From assembly GCA_964247055.1 (NCBI GenBank), contig OZ176053.1, positions 11,036,001 to 11,100,000 on the forward strand: a stretch of 64,000 nt of DNA, given 5' to 3'. Positions 39,148 through 50,873 of the stretch are shown in pieces. This stretch comes from Paragordius varius (lineage: Eukaryota > Nematomorpha). The translations under genes were made by a program, and so were the position numbers. A model generated the notes under the pieces. It ran no database searches. It had not been told where the DNA came from and saw nothing but the letters and a program-made list of their open reading frames with translations. Position 1 is the stretch's first letter; each line of letters begins with the position of its first letter.

Positions 39148-42100
39148 CCACCACATGTAATTATCTACGGTACATAAGGGCGTAATAATTAAATACACTG
39201 GCTGGCATACATTGAGGATTAAAAATTAACTAGATTTATTTCTTGTTTCATGGTTTTTTTTTCAAATATTAAGCAAAAAGTTGCTAAGTTAAATATTTTA
39301 TTTATGAAAAATTTTTTTTAAATAATTTCGGCATACAAAACCTTAACCTAGCTATAAAAATTATTTGGTAAATTTTTAATTATTATAAATAAAAAACCCG
39401 TTTGTTTAATTACATATTAGAAGGATCATTAAAAACATATTATCTTAAATAACGTATATTGATTTCCGCAAATTCTAAAAAAATAGATATATATGAATCA
39501 TTCAGTTAAGCGTCTAGAGACCAGGGGTTTCCAACACAAATGGCTGTGCGGGCCGCATTTTTAACTCAAAAATTACGACGGGCCCCTTTTGAAATATATA
39601 TGGGCACATTTAAATGATTTATTTGATTCCGAACATAAAACTTCGAAAAGAAAACCGAATGTAATATTTTTTCTTGTTCTTGCTATTTGGATAGACTTAT
39701 TTAGAAAAACTTCTAAGGAATTTCAATATCACGATTTTGGGAACTTGCTACGAAATATTTCGCAGGCTGCTTTCTAAATATGAGTGTTCACAAGGATGTT
39801 ATAAGATTATCATAAAATTGGAAGATGCAAGCACATTATACCACATTTTTAGTTTAGAAATTTGGGAAATATCAATTTAAAAACAGTTTTTTAACATATT
39901 TTTATAATTTAGAGATTTCCAAATTTTCCCAGGCCGCACATAAATCTCTAAGAGCCGCATAAAGCCCGCCGGCCGCGTGTTTACCACCCCTGGTCCAGAC
40001 TAAGCTCTGTGTTTTCTAATTTAAGTTTTAAAATAAATAAATCCAACTAATAAAATATACATATTTTTTATATAAAATATAAGAATGAAGAAGAAATGAT
40101 TCAATGCATTGTATGTGAGGACTGGTTTCATACAAATCACATATCATCGACCCTAGACAATACATTAAATACAAATCTATCCAATGATTTTGAAGAATTT
40201 ACCTGTATAGCTTGTGTGGAAAAACATCCGTTTCTTATGACATATCAAAAACATATTGCACCACAAACCATTGGAAATGACAGTATTACGATACCATGCT
40301 GATTTATTATATTCTTATTAAATAATATACCATTTCCCAGTCTAAATAAACGTTTTCCCAGTCAATCGAAACATTTTCCCAGTCAATCGAAACATTTTCC
40401 CAGTCAATCGAAACGTGTTCCCAGTCAATCGAAACATTTTCCCAGTCAATCGAAACGTTTTCCCAGTCAATTGAAACGTTTTCCCAGTCAATAAAAACAT
40501 TTTCCCAATCAATAAAAACGTTTTCCCAGTCAATAAAAACAGTTTTATTTTTCATGATAAATATCAAAACAAGACATAAAATTAATTTTTACCCATTATC
40601 AGCGTAATATTAGGATATTATTTTTCATGAAAAAACAATTATTGAATGATAATTTTCCAAGTATATTCCAATGGACAATCATTAATGACTTATTCTTTAA
40701 AGGTTACATTTTTGCATTTGAGATGTTTTTAAGATAATAATTTTTATTTTATTGATGGTTCGCATTAATATTTGCCGAACGCTTGTCAGGTTTTTCCATA
40801 AAAATACTGTCGGAAAAAATATCTAATTTTAAAAATATTTAATAAGATATTTGACTAAAACAGGGGTGTCCAACCAAGTGACTTCGCGGGCCGCATTACT
40901 CAAAAAGCACGGTGTTCCGCATTTGATATATTTCATAAATAATTTTTCAATTAGATATAAGACTGTAAAATATAAAAATTTAACAATTTTTTTTAATTTG
41001 TTACCAATTTAAGAGACTCATTAAGAGTAATTGCGTACGGAATATGAATATTACTAAGATTTTGTGGGCATATTTTTGCATATGGATTTATAAATTTTTA
41101 GTGGGCCGCACAAAGATACTCGGCACTCCGCGTTGGGCTACCGATGAACCAAATGATAAATATTATAAAATTAGGGTAATTATGTTAAGATCAATATGAA
41201 GTGTTAAATGATTGAGATAAAAATGGTATATTATTTTTATTTTTAGCATTTCATCCGTAACTATAGATTTTGTAAGTGCCGCAAATAATGCGAAATATCA
41301 ATAAAATAAAAAATATTATCTTAAAAACATCTCAAACTCCAAAAATATAATTTTAAAAGAATAAGTCATTAATGATTGTCCACTAGATTATACTTGGAAT
41401 TGTCATTCAATAATTGTGATTTTATAAAAAATAATATCCTAATATTACGCTGATAATGGTTAAAAGTTATTTTTATAACTTGTTTTAATATTTACCATAA
41501 AAAAAACCGTTTATATTGATTGGGAAAACGTTTTTATTGATTGGGAAAATGTTTCGATTGACTAGGAAAATGTTTCGATTGACTGGGAAAACGTTTCGAT
41601 TGACTGGGAAAATGTTTCGATTGACTGGGAAAACGTTTCGATTGACTGGGAAAATGTTTCGATTGACTGGAAAAATGTTTCGATTGACTGGAAAAATGTT
41701 TCGATTGACTGGGAAAATGTTTCGATTGACTGGGAAAACGTTTATTTAGACTGGGAAATGGTATATTATACCATTTCCCAGTCTAAATAAACGTTTTCCC
41801 AGTCAATCGAAACATTTTCCCAGTCAATCGAAACATTTTTCCAGTCAATCGAAACGATTTCCCAGTCAATCGAAACATTTTCCCACTCAATAAAAACGTT
41901 TTCCCAGTCAATAAAAACAATTTCCCAGTCAATAAAAACATTTTCCCACTCAATAAAAACGTTTTCCCAGTCAATAAAAACGGTTTTATTTTTGATGATA
42001 AATATCAAAACAAGAATATAAAAACAACTTTTATCCATTATCAGCGTAATATATGGAGATAATTTTTAATTAAAAACACAATTTGAATGACAGTTTTTTT

Positions 42101-44320
42101 AATTATATTCCATACACAATCATTAATGACTTATTCTTTATAAGTTATATTTTTTGAAATTTGAGATATAAAATTTTTTATTTTATCGATGGTTCGCATT
42201 TATGTTTGCCAAACGCTTCAAAACACATTTTAGTCAAGTTTGTCTATAAAAATACTGTCGGAAAAAACGTAATAAAATTTTTTTTCGATAAAAATGTTTT
42301 TGATTTAAAAATGTTAAATAAAAAGATATTTGACTAAAACAGGGGTGTGCAACCAATTGTCTTAAGGTCGCATTTTTAACTCAAAAAGCACACGGTTCCC
42401 CATTCGAAATATATACGGGCATTCACATAATTTTTCGATTTATAAGACTGTAAAATACAAACACAATTTAACTTTTTTTTAATTCATTACCAATTTAATA
42501 GATTCATTCATATGCGTAAGAAATATGAATATTGATTTTGTGGGCATATTTTTGCATATGGATTTCCAAATTTTTTGCGGCCCGCACAAAGATACTCGGA
42601 AGGCCGCCTTAGGCCCCCCAAATGTAAATAATTTAAAATTAGCGTTAAATTTTTTTTAAGATCCAATATAAAGTGTTAAATGATCTTTGTGACAAAAATG
42701 GTATATTTTTATAATTTTATTAATTTATCCGTAACTATAGATTTTTTTAGTTAGCCGCATCATCGATAAAATAAAAAATATTATCTAAACTCACAAAAAT
42801 ATGACATTTAAGAATAAGTCATTAATGATTGTGTATGGAATATAATTAAAAAAACTGTCAAATTGTGTTTTAACAAAAAATAATATCCTAATATTACGTT
42901 AATAATGGTTAAAAGTTGTTTTTATATTCTTATTTTGACATTTATCATCAAAAATAAAACCGTTTTTATTGACTGGGAAAACGTTTTTATTGAGTGGGAA
43001 AATGTTTTTATTGACTGGGAAATTGTTTCGATTGACTGGGAAAACGTTTCGATTGACTGGGAAAATGTTCCGATTGACTGGGAAAACGTTTCGATTGACT
43101 GGGAAAACGTTTCGATTGATTGGGAAAATGTTTCGATTGACTGGGAAAACGTTTATTTAGACTGGGAAATGGTATATATATATAGCACCAAGATTTGATT
43201 TTGTTTTGTAACTGTTAGTTCTATAAAATATATTGTTGAGTAGGCACGATTTTAAGGTTTAATTTTGTTAAACATAACATATTATGGAAAATGATAACAA
43301 TAATAGATTGTTGATTTAAGTATTTAAAGAAAAAACGGCCTTGACCCTATTTTTTATAGTATTACTCTCTTTCTTACATTTTTAAAAACTCTTAAATAGA
43401 ATCCGATATTGATAACGTTACTGTATCTACAATCTCACCTATTAAAAATATATGCCCTTTTGCCGCACTAGAACATGATGACGATCAAAAAAATGAAGGT
43501 AAGACAATAAGTTTGAAACCACAACCAATTTTTTGGCCGACATGTGAATGGAGAAAGATTTTGTGTCAATGTGTCAAATGTCTCAAAATGTATGAAGATA
43601 GACATTTAACATTTTTACCCAATGCGAAAGACACTTTAATATATTTTACACAAAATTCCATGTTTTATAACACTGAAAATAAACCTGTTACATCTTTTAC
43701 TAACATATTACAATCAACTCAACTTGCTACAAATGAATCGATAAAAAACACCTCAACTTTAATCAATGGACATACCAATGAAATTGATAAAGGTGATAAT
43801 CTAAACGTTAATTTGAGTCCACGGACGGATGAAACTAATGCGCCTCTCTCTAACAATTTTAAAAGTCAATATGAACAAAGTTTAGAGGCATTTTCACATC
43901 TTGATCGCATGTCTCAAAATACTATGATCCATGAATTCAATGATATGAAGGATAAACTAAAGGATTATTTTAAGAGATTTGCTGATGAAAATAAGGTTAA
44001 AATATTTATTTATTGCTGGAAATCGTAGTGTATGCACAGTTTTCGAGTTTTGGGTTTTGTTTATAATAAATGATACATATTCATAATAAAGCGTTAGCGG
44101 CACCAATATTGAATAAAGGGAGTACCTTTTTAGTTTTTGTAAAATAATGCAGATATAACCTCTTTGAATTACGTTAACTTAATAATAATTAAAGCTACTT
44201 TACATGATTTTAAAATTATTCATCATTGATAAATAGGTTGTCACCAAAGAAGATGTTGCTGAATTTTTTACCCACCAGTTGAAAAGACCAAAAACAAAGG
44301 ATTTTGAGCAATATAATTAA
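38108..44320 (+). CDS. UBR7: UBR7-type E3 ligase (UBR box plus PHD finger), 6 exons, complete
   Basis: N-recognin-family chromatin-linked E3 ubiquitin ligase. Exons 38108-38260, 38284-38417, 38525-38678, 40084-40282, 43400-43995 and 44237-44320 give 439 codons plus stop (human 425). Recognisable parts: acidic start (LTALDILNDERELEEEASAL); UBR-type zinc-finger CLTCRENEGETAGICLACSL, then CHENHNLVELYTKRNFKCDC; LLCPDKDEI; PHD finger VYCTCNRPYPDD and EEMIQCIVCEDWFH; and C-terminal WRKILCQCVKCLKMYEDRHL, LKDYFKRFADENK and KEDVAEFF. The first intron is 23 nt (38261-38283). The third and fourth introns are swollen to 1.4 and 3.1 kb by an hAT MITE and two foldback elements. Its proximal promoter is shared with RagC/D. 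Confidence 0.96.
39103..39144. repeat. (TA)n microsatellite
   Basis: About 40 bp of alternating T and A in the third UBR7 intron. Similar runs occur near 3719, 32279, 52808, 59908 and 61926. Confidence 0.9.
39522..39992. mobile_element. hAT-type MITE (471 bp)
   Basis: Ends CAGGGGTTTCCAACAC and GTGTTTACCACCCCTG form an imperfect terminal inverted repeat. The subterminal GCGGGCCGCATTTTTAACTC and GGCCGCGTG blocks are those of the local hAT family. Flanks CTAGAGAC and GTCCAGAC agree at 5 of 8, so the target duplication is decayed or doubtful. It has no transposase. The 62-codon frame inside (39589-39777) is not a gene. Confidence 0.75.
40328..41763. mobile_element. Foldback element, 1436 bp, copy 1 of a tandem pair
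   Basis: Ends TACCATTTCCCAG and CTGGGAAATGGTA with TA on both sides. The outermost ~210-250 bp of each arm is an array of about ten 21-bp units (TTTTCCCAGTCAATCGAAACG type). The inverted repeat continues inward for ~240 bp more: the CATTATCAGCGTAATATTAG block, the CATTAATGACTTATTC block and the TTATTGATGGTTCGCATTAA block reappear inverted at 41290-41460. The centre (40861-41140) is hAT-MITE-like. Because units are 21 bp, long heptad-repeat frames arise on both strands (for example 40307-40567 and 41516-41749); they are not genes. Lies in the fourth UBR7 intron. Confidence 0.9.
40861..41140. mobile_element. hAT-MITE-like core inside foldback copy 1
   Basis: Starts CAGGGGTGTCCAACCAAG, followed by the CGCGGGCCGCATT block, and has the GTGGGCCGCACAAAGATACT block on the other side. 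The expected right inverted end (ACCCCTG) is not visible. Related to 39522-39992. Confidence 0.6.
41769..43174. mobile_element. Foldback element, 1406 bp, copy 2 of a tandem pair
   Basis: Same ends (TACCATTTCCCAG, CTGGGAAATGGTA), same 21-bp arm units, same inner arm blocks and same hAT-like core order as copy 1. It begins five bases after copy 1 ends (TATTA, reading TA-T-TA) and is followed by TA at 43175. Heptad-repeat frames at 41766-42038 and 42905-43198 follow from the 21-bp period. Confidence 0.9.
42340..42625. mobile_element. hAT-MITE-like core inside foldback copy 2
   Basis: Starts CAGGGGTGTGCAACCAA, with the TCGCATTTTTAACTCAAAAA block and, on the right, GCGGCCCGCACAAAGATACT. It corresponds position for position to the core of copy 1, so it was in the element before the two copies arose. 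Confidence 0.6.
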
Positions 44321-44949
44321 TTGAATTATAAATTGTTGAATTAATAAATTTTTTTGTTTTTTTTACTGTCCAAATTTATTCTAAATATGTAGGATATCAA
44401 TAAAAAACGAGTGAGTTTTTTGACGAGTTTATTAATTAATACTTTCAATACAAAATGAATATTTGTATTTACAGGAAGGATAAAATGGCATATAAGCTGT
44501 ATTAGGCAGTACAAACTGTTGTTTAGAAAATGCTGCTTCTGTAATGCGTTGTCAATATCGTTCAAGATTTAAAAAATAATATTTTTTATATACGCCGTTG
44601 CATGCAAAACTCTTGAGAAAAAATATATCTTTTTTGACAGATAAATTGGGATTCTGACTGTCCTTTACATTCGTACGGATCTAAGAAATTAATGCCATTT
44701 TCGGCTCTGGAGTAGTTATCACAAAAGTCGTAATAATTTTTTAGATCACACGTAAGGTCCAAAACTTAAAGACCATGAGAACATATTCAAAAATGGCAAT
44801 ATATGCTCCGTGTTGGTTTTCGGTGAAAGCTAAATGCTTTATTTAAAAAAATATCTTTAAATATATTATAAAAAGCAAAATATTTTATAAAATTTTAGAT
44901 GTGGATAAGCAATTTTTCTTAATACAAAGCCGATAGATTTGGTTATTTG
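44321..44949. other. Spacer after UBR7
   Basis: AT-rich; should hold the UBR7 3' UTR. The 74-codon minus frame at 44341-44565 has no recognisable feature. Confidence 0.35.
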
Positions 44950-45496
44950 AATCAACTAATGTATAATGGTAAAAATTTTCAAATCATAATAAATAAAAAA
45001 ATTAGACAAATTATTTTAATATTATTGTTAGGGTTACATTGGTAAATCATCTTTAAAATTATTTTTTTATAGTGGATACTAAAATGCATAGTTACAGTGT
45101 ATAAAAAATCAAGAATACCATAAACTTTTTTTCCAATCTTTGAAAATTTAAAATTAAAGTCAAAAAAAATAATTATTGATGATATGGTTTTTTTAAAAAT
45201 AAATAATAGCTGTTTTAAATGAAAGCAATAAATAAGTGTTTAATCACATTATCTTTTTTATGTTATCTTTTTTAGCCATTCATTGCCATCTACAAATACT
45301 TTAAGCTATTTACATCCATTTTTAAAAATATATTAATTGAAAAAAACGCGCTCGCTTCCCGGGTTTTTGTCCAATATTAATATTAAACATCGATGTAAAA
45401 CATATTAGTGTGCATTTTATAAAGTTTTTACTTTTACGAATGATATATTAGAGATGAGCATTTGTTATTTTTAAATAATTTCATGGTTTATTGAGG

Positions 45497-45625
45497 CAAT
45501 TTTTTACGTATCACATGCCCTTGTGTACAACTAATGATTTTACAGATCATTAGAAAACTGGCCTTTGCCTTTAGTGCATTTTCATGCTCCGGCCAACATA
45601 CGGGAAGGTGGCAATAGGACTTTGT
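45497..45625 (+). repeat. Interspersed repeat, ~130 bp, copy 2
   Basis: Reverse-complement match to 32010-32136 (TGAGGCAATTTTTTAC to GGTGGCAATAGGACTT). It lies directly upstream of the LINE fragment, but at the other site the nearest LINE is in the opposite relative orientation, so it need not be part of that LINE. Confidence 0.65.
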
Positions 45626-45639
45626 GTTTTAAATGTTTA

Positions 45640-46255
45640 ATTGTTTAGACCCAAGCAATAATAATTTTAATCGACCAAGGCTACTTAATATTGATGGACA
45701 TGACATCGAATTGGTAGACTCTTTTGTATACCTAGGAGATGTCATATCATTTCAGGGAAGCCCACAAAAGGTTATCAAAAGATGAATACAACAAGGTTGG
45801 ATAAAATATAATTAGTTAAAATATGTTTTCCAAAACAAAAATGTTAACAATCGTAATAAATGGTATCTTTACAAGACAGGAATAGGACCTGCTTTTAAAT
45901 ATGGTTCTGAAACCTGAGCATTAAAGAAATCTAAAAATACTCAAAAGCTGCTTTCGTACACCAGAAATACCAATTTTCATTAAAAAAACCGATAAAATTG
46001 ATTATATAAATCAAACTAACAGATTGCGTCTGTACGGTCATACTCAGAGAAGAGACGCCACCCATCCATTAAAAACTGTTGAAAACATTAATGTTGATGG
46101 CAATAGAAGAAAGGGACGACCACTCTTTCTTATAATGATAATATAAAAATGGACTTGAATCAACGTATCCTTTCCACAGAACAATGTAAAGATCGTAATT
46201 TATGGAGGAAATTACTTCGTGGACACAAAACTCATGAAATAAAGATAAATTGTAA
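45640..46255 (+). mobile_element. LINE 3' fragment (end of reverse transcriptase ORF)
   Basis: Coding-like stretches LLNIDGHDIELVDSFVYLGD, KYGSETWALKK, LYGHTQRRDATHPLK and RNLWRKLL are typical of the C-terminal part of RTE-like LINE ORFs. They lie in more than one frame with stops between, so it is dead. The catalytic motifs are absent (5' truncated). Confidence 0.75.
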
Positions 46256-46430
46256 AATTTCTATAAAAAGGGCGCATAATCAAAAAAAATAAATTATAAA
46301 TTATCAGATAGAAAGAATTACAATTTTGAATTCAGATATACTGTTAAAATGATAGTAAATATCAAAAAATGCAAAAAACTCAATTAGTAGAAAAATGTGT
46401 TGTCTAGTGTTAAATGATCCAAATTATAGA

Positions 46431-46745
46431 TGGTAAAAATTTTAAAAGAAATTTTCAACTAAAGTTGAATATATTAAAATCCGATACCAATTCACCTTAT
46501 TCGTGTATAATACATCCAATTTTTATGGTCGGGTTATTGAAAACCGTTTAAAATTAAATAACAAAAACTTTACTACTTATCTATTAAAAATATTAATTAA
46601 CATTTAAAAAAGTGTAATGTGCATTAATGTTGAAATACTATAAAAACCTTCCTAAAATAATATTCCTCTAAATACACATTGATATGTTAACAATATAAAA
46701 TGGAGAAAAATGCTATTTATTACAATATAGCAGTCACACAACTAT
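46431..46745. other. Short AT-rich spacer before the lipase gene
   Basis: No feature seen; expected 3' UTR of the lipase on the minus strand. Confidence 0.35.
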
Positions 46746-49700
46746 TTAAAAGACTAAAATGCCATCGGCATGCTTTTGTATCACACTAACAATGAAGTTA
46801 TAGTAAGTGGCAGAAGCATTTTGTCCAAAAAGAGGGTTAAATAAACCGACATCTTCATATGATTGCTTATAAACGATTTTGGGTAAAATGCCCGTCAAAC
46901 GTCTCACATCTTTTGGGTGTGAAAGCCAATCTAAATCATTGGTCATCAGGACAGTCCCAATCCTCATTTTGGTTAAATCATAGTCAGGAGGTGCAATCTA
47001 AAATTAGTTGAAATACAGTAAATAAATTAGACGGATAAAATACAAAAACTAAAAGATTTTTTTAAAAAAACGATTAACATACTTTTAACCTTAATTTTTA
47101 TATATAACCGATTTTTTGGCATAATGGGGAATAGATATCTAAATTATAACACACTCATTTCATTTCAAAGTCTAATTGGCAAAATCAAGGTTTGGAAAAA
47201 TATGGTTGTATTTTAAACAAATTTGTTTTTTAGTTTAACGTTTTATCTGTATAATTTCAAGTTTTGCTGTCCAACACACCTTAATTCTTTGTCACAGAAT
47301 CCCATAGAATTCATAATAATATATATGAATTGTATTAGTGCAATTGTATTATATATTGAATAAATAAGGCTAATTTTATGATTCGTATACGTCGTGAATA
47401 AGGTAGAAAATATAATTTATTTTTTAAGATCTCAAATTTTCACACAAAGGGATTGTCAAATGTTGTTAGAAAAATAAACATAAAAAAATAAACATATCAA
47501 ATACCGTTGCCTGGTACCTTAGTTAAGTATGAGTTAGTCTAGCTATTGTAATTCATATGGTGTTGTATGCATATCTATTTTATTAATTAATTTTGTTGTT
47601 TTTAAGTTTTATTGTTGAAACAGCCCCAACTTAATGCGAAAATTTGTTTAATTAATTTATTTTTATTTTGTACCCCAATGTATATACGAACCTTATTAAT
47701 AAACCATCGTCATTATCCAAAATTTAAGTGAAACCATGAATATATTTTGAAATTGTATTATATAATTTAATATAAATATCCAGATATACTTGTTGATATT
47801 TCTTTAGGTTATCAATGAGGCCATAATCAAATTCCCGTATAGCACCAGTGTCTATGCCTTGTATGATGTGAGCAATCGTTTTCACTGAGGTTCCAGCCGG
47901 GAAATATTTTTCATAATAAGGGATTCGAGTCTAAAAAGTGTATAAATTGAATTGGTAGATATCAAAATATCATCTAGTCTGATGCGCTATACAAATAGCT
48001 TTGCGGGCCGCATCAAACAAATACATGGGCATTAATAAATATTTTTTTAAATTAAAAACAAGCATATTACGGACACAATATAAAAACTACCTTTTTTACC
48101 AATTTTTGCTAGTTGGTTGCCAAAAATTTGGAAAGACTTATTCAGAAACTATTTGCGAAAGAAGTATCAATTTTAATGAGATTTTTTTTATAAATAGCAA
48201 TGAAGTTTTTAATTTTGTATTTTCCCAAATTTTTTCAGCCCCATAAACATTTTAAAGGACCGCATGTTGGACCGTCGATAGGAAAGAAAAAAAACATTAA
48301 TTGATATTGATACCGTGTTTAAATCGTGTATAATCGACGGTCCTCCCAAAATGTAAAGCATAGTCTCACACAAGTTAACATCGGAAACGGAGCATTGATT
48401 CAGAGCCAACCATTCAAGGACAGTTTTGGATGGGTTAAAATCCTTCTTTCCAACCAATTTATCCAACAAGCTCTGAGAACCGGTAAAATCATTGAAAGAT
48501 TTGAGGTTGGATCTCATGTAATCCACATACACAAGTGGGCACACGGCAAACATGAGGGATACATCCGTAGCTTTGGATGGATTAAAATGGGAATAATGGA
48601 GGAAACCAGCTAATGCCCCAATCGAATGCCCAATGTAATAAAATGTTTTGGTCGCAGATTTACGTTTAACCACATCCGTTAGGGCAGGCACATCATATTG
48701 AGCCAATTCATGAAAACTAGCCAGCAAACGATGTATAAATTTATATAGAAATGCTAGCTAGGTGTAAAAACTTTTTGAATTTAATGTAAGGGTGTAAACC
48801 AGTAATCAAAACCAGAACCATTAGTATTTTTGGCCACTATTTTCGGAATATAGATTTTTCCGAAAAAAAAAGGATTCATTTAATTTTATAGTTTATTATG
48901 GTTCAATAAATCTGTCATCTCATACATATTGTATCCAAAAAAATAGAGCAGCGTTAAATTTTAAAAAATTGAAACGAAGTCAAGACCATTTAATTGGAAC
49001 ACAACCGAATCAAACTAAATTTATTTTGGCAAAAAAAATCTTTAAAAGAAAAAACTTTTGAGAAAGAACCATTTTGTTCTAGAAAAATTGGCCCGAACCC
49101 GGTTCCAAAATCCCTGGTTAAACCTTATACATGTGTAGCATATAAATTGTAATCTAAATAAATTCATTTAGAGGCTACCTCCAGTCCCAATATTCGTCGG
49201 AATTGCTTGATAATGATATGTGCTTTTTGGAGTATTTATTTCCACGAAAATCACCCAACCAAACATCCATATTATTATCAGCCAATATGAATGCTATAAT
49301 AAGTTTGTTTATTGATCATTCGTCAAAAATTATAAATATTCTATCCAGAAAATTAATTATAATTGCTTTGATATGCAAAAAAATTTAGATTATAAAGATA
49401 GAAATTGCCATTATTTAAATTTTATTGTGATTAGAATTAATATAGACCCAAAATCTTGAAATTTACATAAAAGTTTTTTCGGCATATTAATTGAAAAGGG
49501 TTAACTACAAATTTTTGCAAGATTTTTCGCTTGTGTAAAAATAGTTTTTTTAATTTTTCTTTAAATTTGGTTCTGTAAACTGGTAAAATTACCGTTCGGC
49601 CCCATTTTATGTAAATTTAGTAATAGCTTAACTTATTGATGTTATTTAGTTTCAGAGCAATTTTAATTTTCATCAATCGAAATTTAATCTTGATTTGTCT

Positions 49701-50502
49701 TAATTATAAAGTCATGGTATAACTAAAGTTTAAATTATATAATCCTACCATCTTAGCGGAATATTTATTTTAAAAGTAATTTATTTTTGAAGTCTTAAAT
49801 CATTTTTCAGGATTGTTAATTGATATTATAATAACGGCGGGATTATTTCAAATATTGAATTGAAAAATTATAAACTCGGAATTATAAATATTTCAGCTGG
49901 GCAACTATACACCAATGTTTAAATCTTTGAGGATTATTTAAACCGTATCCAATTTGGAATGCGATTTAAAAAATAATTCTAATTATGGCTTTTCCTATTT
50001 ATGAAATATCTTACCCAAACTATTAGTGTATGGTTCATTGATGAGGAAGTCATGAGATGCCCCCATCAAGCCATGTTGTAAGTAAACAGTGGCCGATTTT
50101 TGTGATTCATTTTTGACCGTTTTTCCGTGTGGAATGCGGTGCAAAGCTAAAATATATCCATCTACTGTAGTCACGGTGTAATTTTCATAGGGATACCCAT
50201 TACTTTTTATAAGCTCCCACTAAAAATGGTTAAAGTTTAACAGTATTAAATTACCAATCGCCTATTTATTTATGGAAAGAGGATAGCATGCAATATTGTT
50301 TTTTTACCTATTAAGTTACATTAAAAATAGAATTTATATAGTAGGTATATCAATAGTAATTAGTTTAAAAAAATTTTATTTTATCCACAAAAAAGTAAAA
50401 TTCTTAAATAAAACTAATTCAATAATATACCGTATTGAATGGGAAATCCGACCATATACATTTTAATGTTTGCAAGAATATAACGATTAGCGTCCAAATC
50501 AT
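46746..50502 (-). CDS. Acid lipase family protein (LIPA/gastric lipase type), 6 exons, complete
   Basis: Secreted or lysosomal alpha/beta-hydrolase lipase family. Exons in transcript order: 50431-50502, 50015-50219, 49179-49293, 48314-48716, 47790-47930, 46746-46997. They total 395 codons plus stop (human LIPA 399). Exon 1 is a clean signal peptide, MIWTLIVIFLQTLKCIWS. Then NGYPYENYTVTTVDGYILAL, LQHGLMGASHDF (oxyanion loop), DVWLGDFRGNKYSKKH, the nucleophile elbow YYIGHSIGALAGF, YFPAGTSVKTIAHIIQGID and NDLDWLSHPKDV (acid residue). The catalytic His expected in the YNHLDF-like segment is not there: this stretch reads SYEDVGLFNPLF. The enzyme may be inactive or changed in function. A decayed hAT MITE sits in the intron 47931-48313. 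Confidence 0.93.
47985..48275. mobile_element. Decayed hAT-type MITE
   Basis: Contains the family blocks GCGGGCCGCATC, ATACATGGGCATTAATAAAT and, at the other end, a CCAAATTTTTTCAGCCCC then GGACCGCATG block, as in 39522-39992. The terminal CAGGGG is eroded. It lies in a lipase intron. Confidence 0.55.
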
Positions 50503-50873
50503 TTTGATATGTAACAAAAAATGGGTGTTTATTCAAATAAAAAATGCCAAAACAATATTTATGCAAAATTTAGGGTGTGGCCTATATTTGCATAATATAA
50601 CACCACTCTATATTAAATGACTAAAAAAACAGTAAAAAATTTTAAAAAATATTCTTTATAACATGTAAAACAAAAAATATTGTACTATATTCTAATTTAT
50701 TAGTATATACAATAATATAATATGGGGTTAAATAATTTATTTAAAAATAAGTTCCAATTAACGCAAAAATTTCTCATTTGTCGTCCGTTGCTTAATTTGT
50801 CATCAATATTTCATCAAATTCTTTGACATAACTATATTAATATAAAAATATAATAATAATTATTTGAAAAATT

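Larger units (their letters stand above)
44950..46430 (+). repeat. Unclassified repeat, copy B, interrupted by a LINE-containing insert
   Basis: Order and landmarks match 20130-20900. Around 45480-46255 copy B carries about 0.77 kb of extra sequence absent from copy A, after which the match resumes at GGGCGCATAAT. The extra sequence includes a ~130-bp interspersed repeat and a LINE fragment. The right part ends with the ATAGTAAATATC..ATGCAAAAAACTC block. Confidence 0.6.

Noticed and set aside
40307-43198. Several 60-97-codon frames with heptad repeats such as IDWENVS or GKTFRLT on both strands
   Set aside because: They come from a 21-bp tandem unit, which keeps every stop-free phase open. 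They lie inside inverted-repeat arms and appear on both strands.
48326-48613. 95-codon plus-strand frame
   Set aside because: Shadow of the large lipase exon 48314-48716 on the minus strand.
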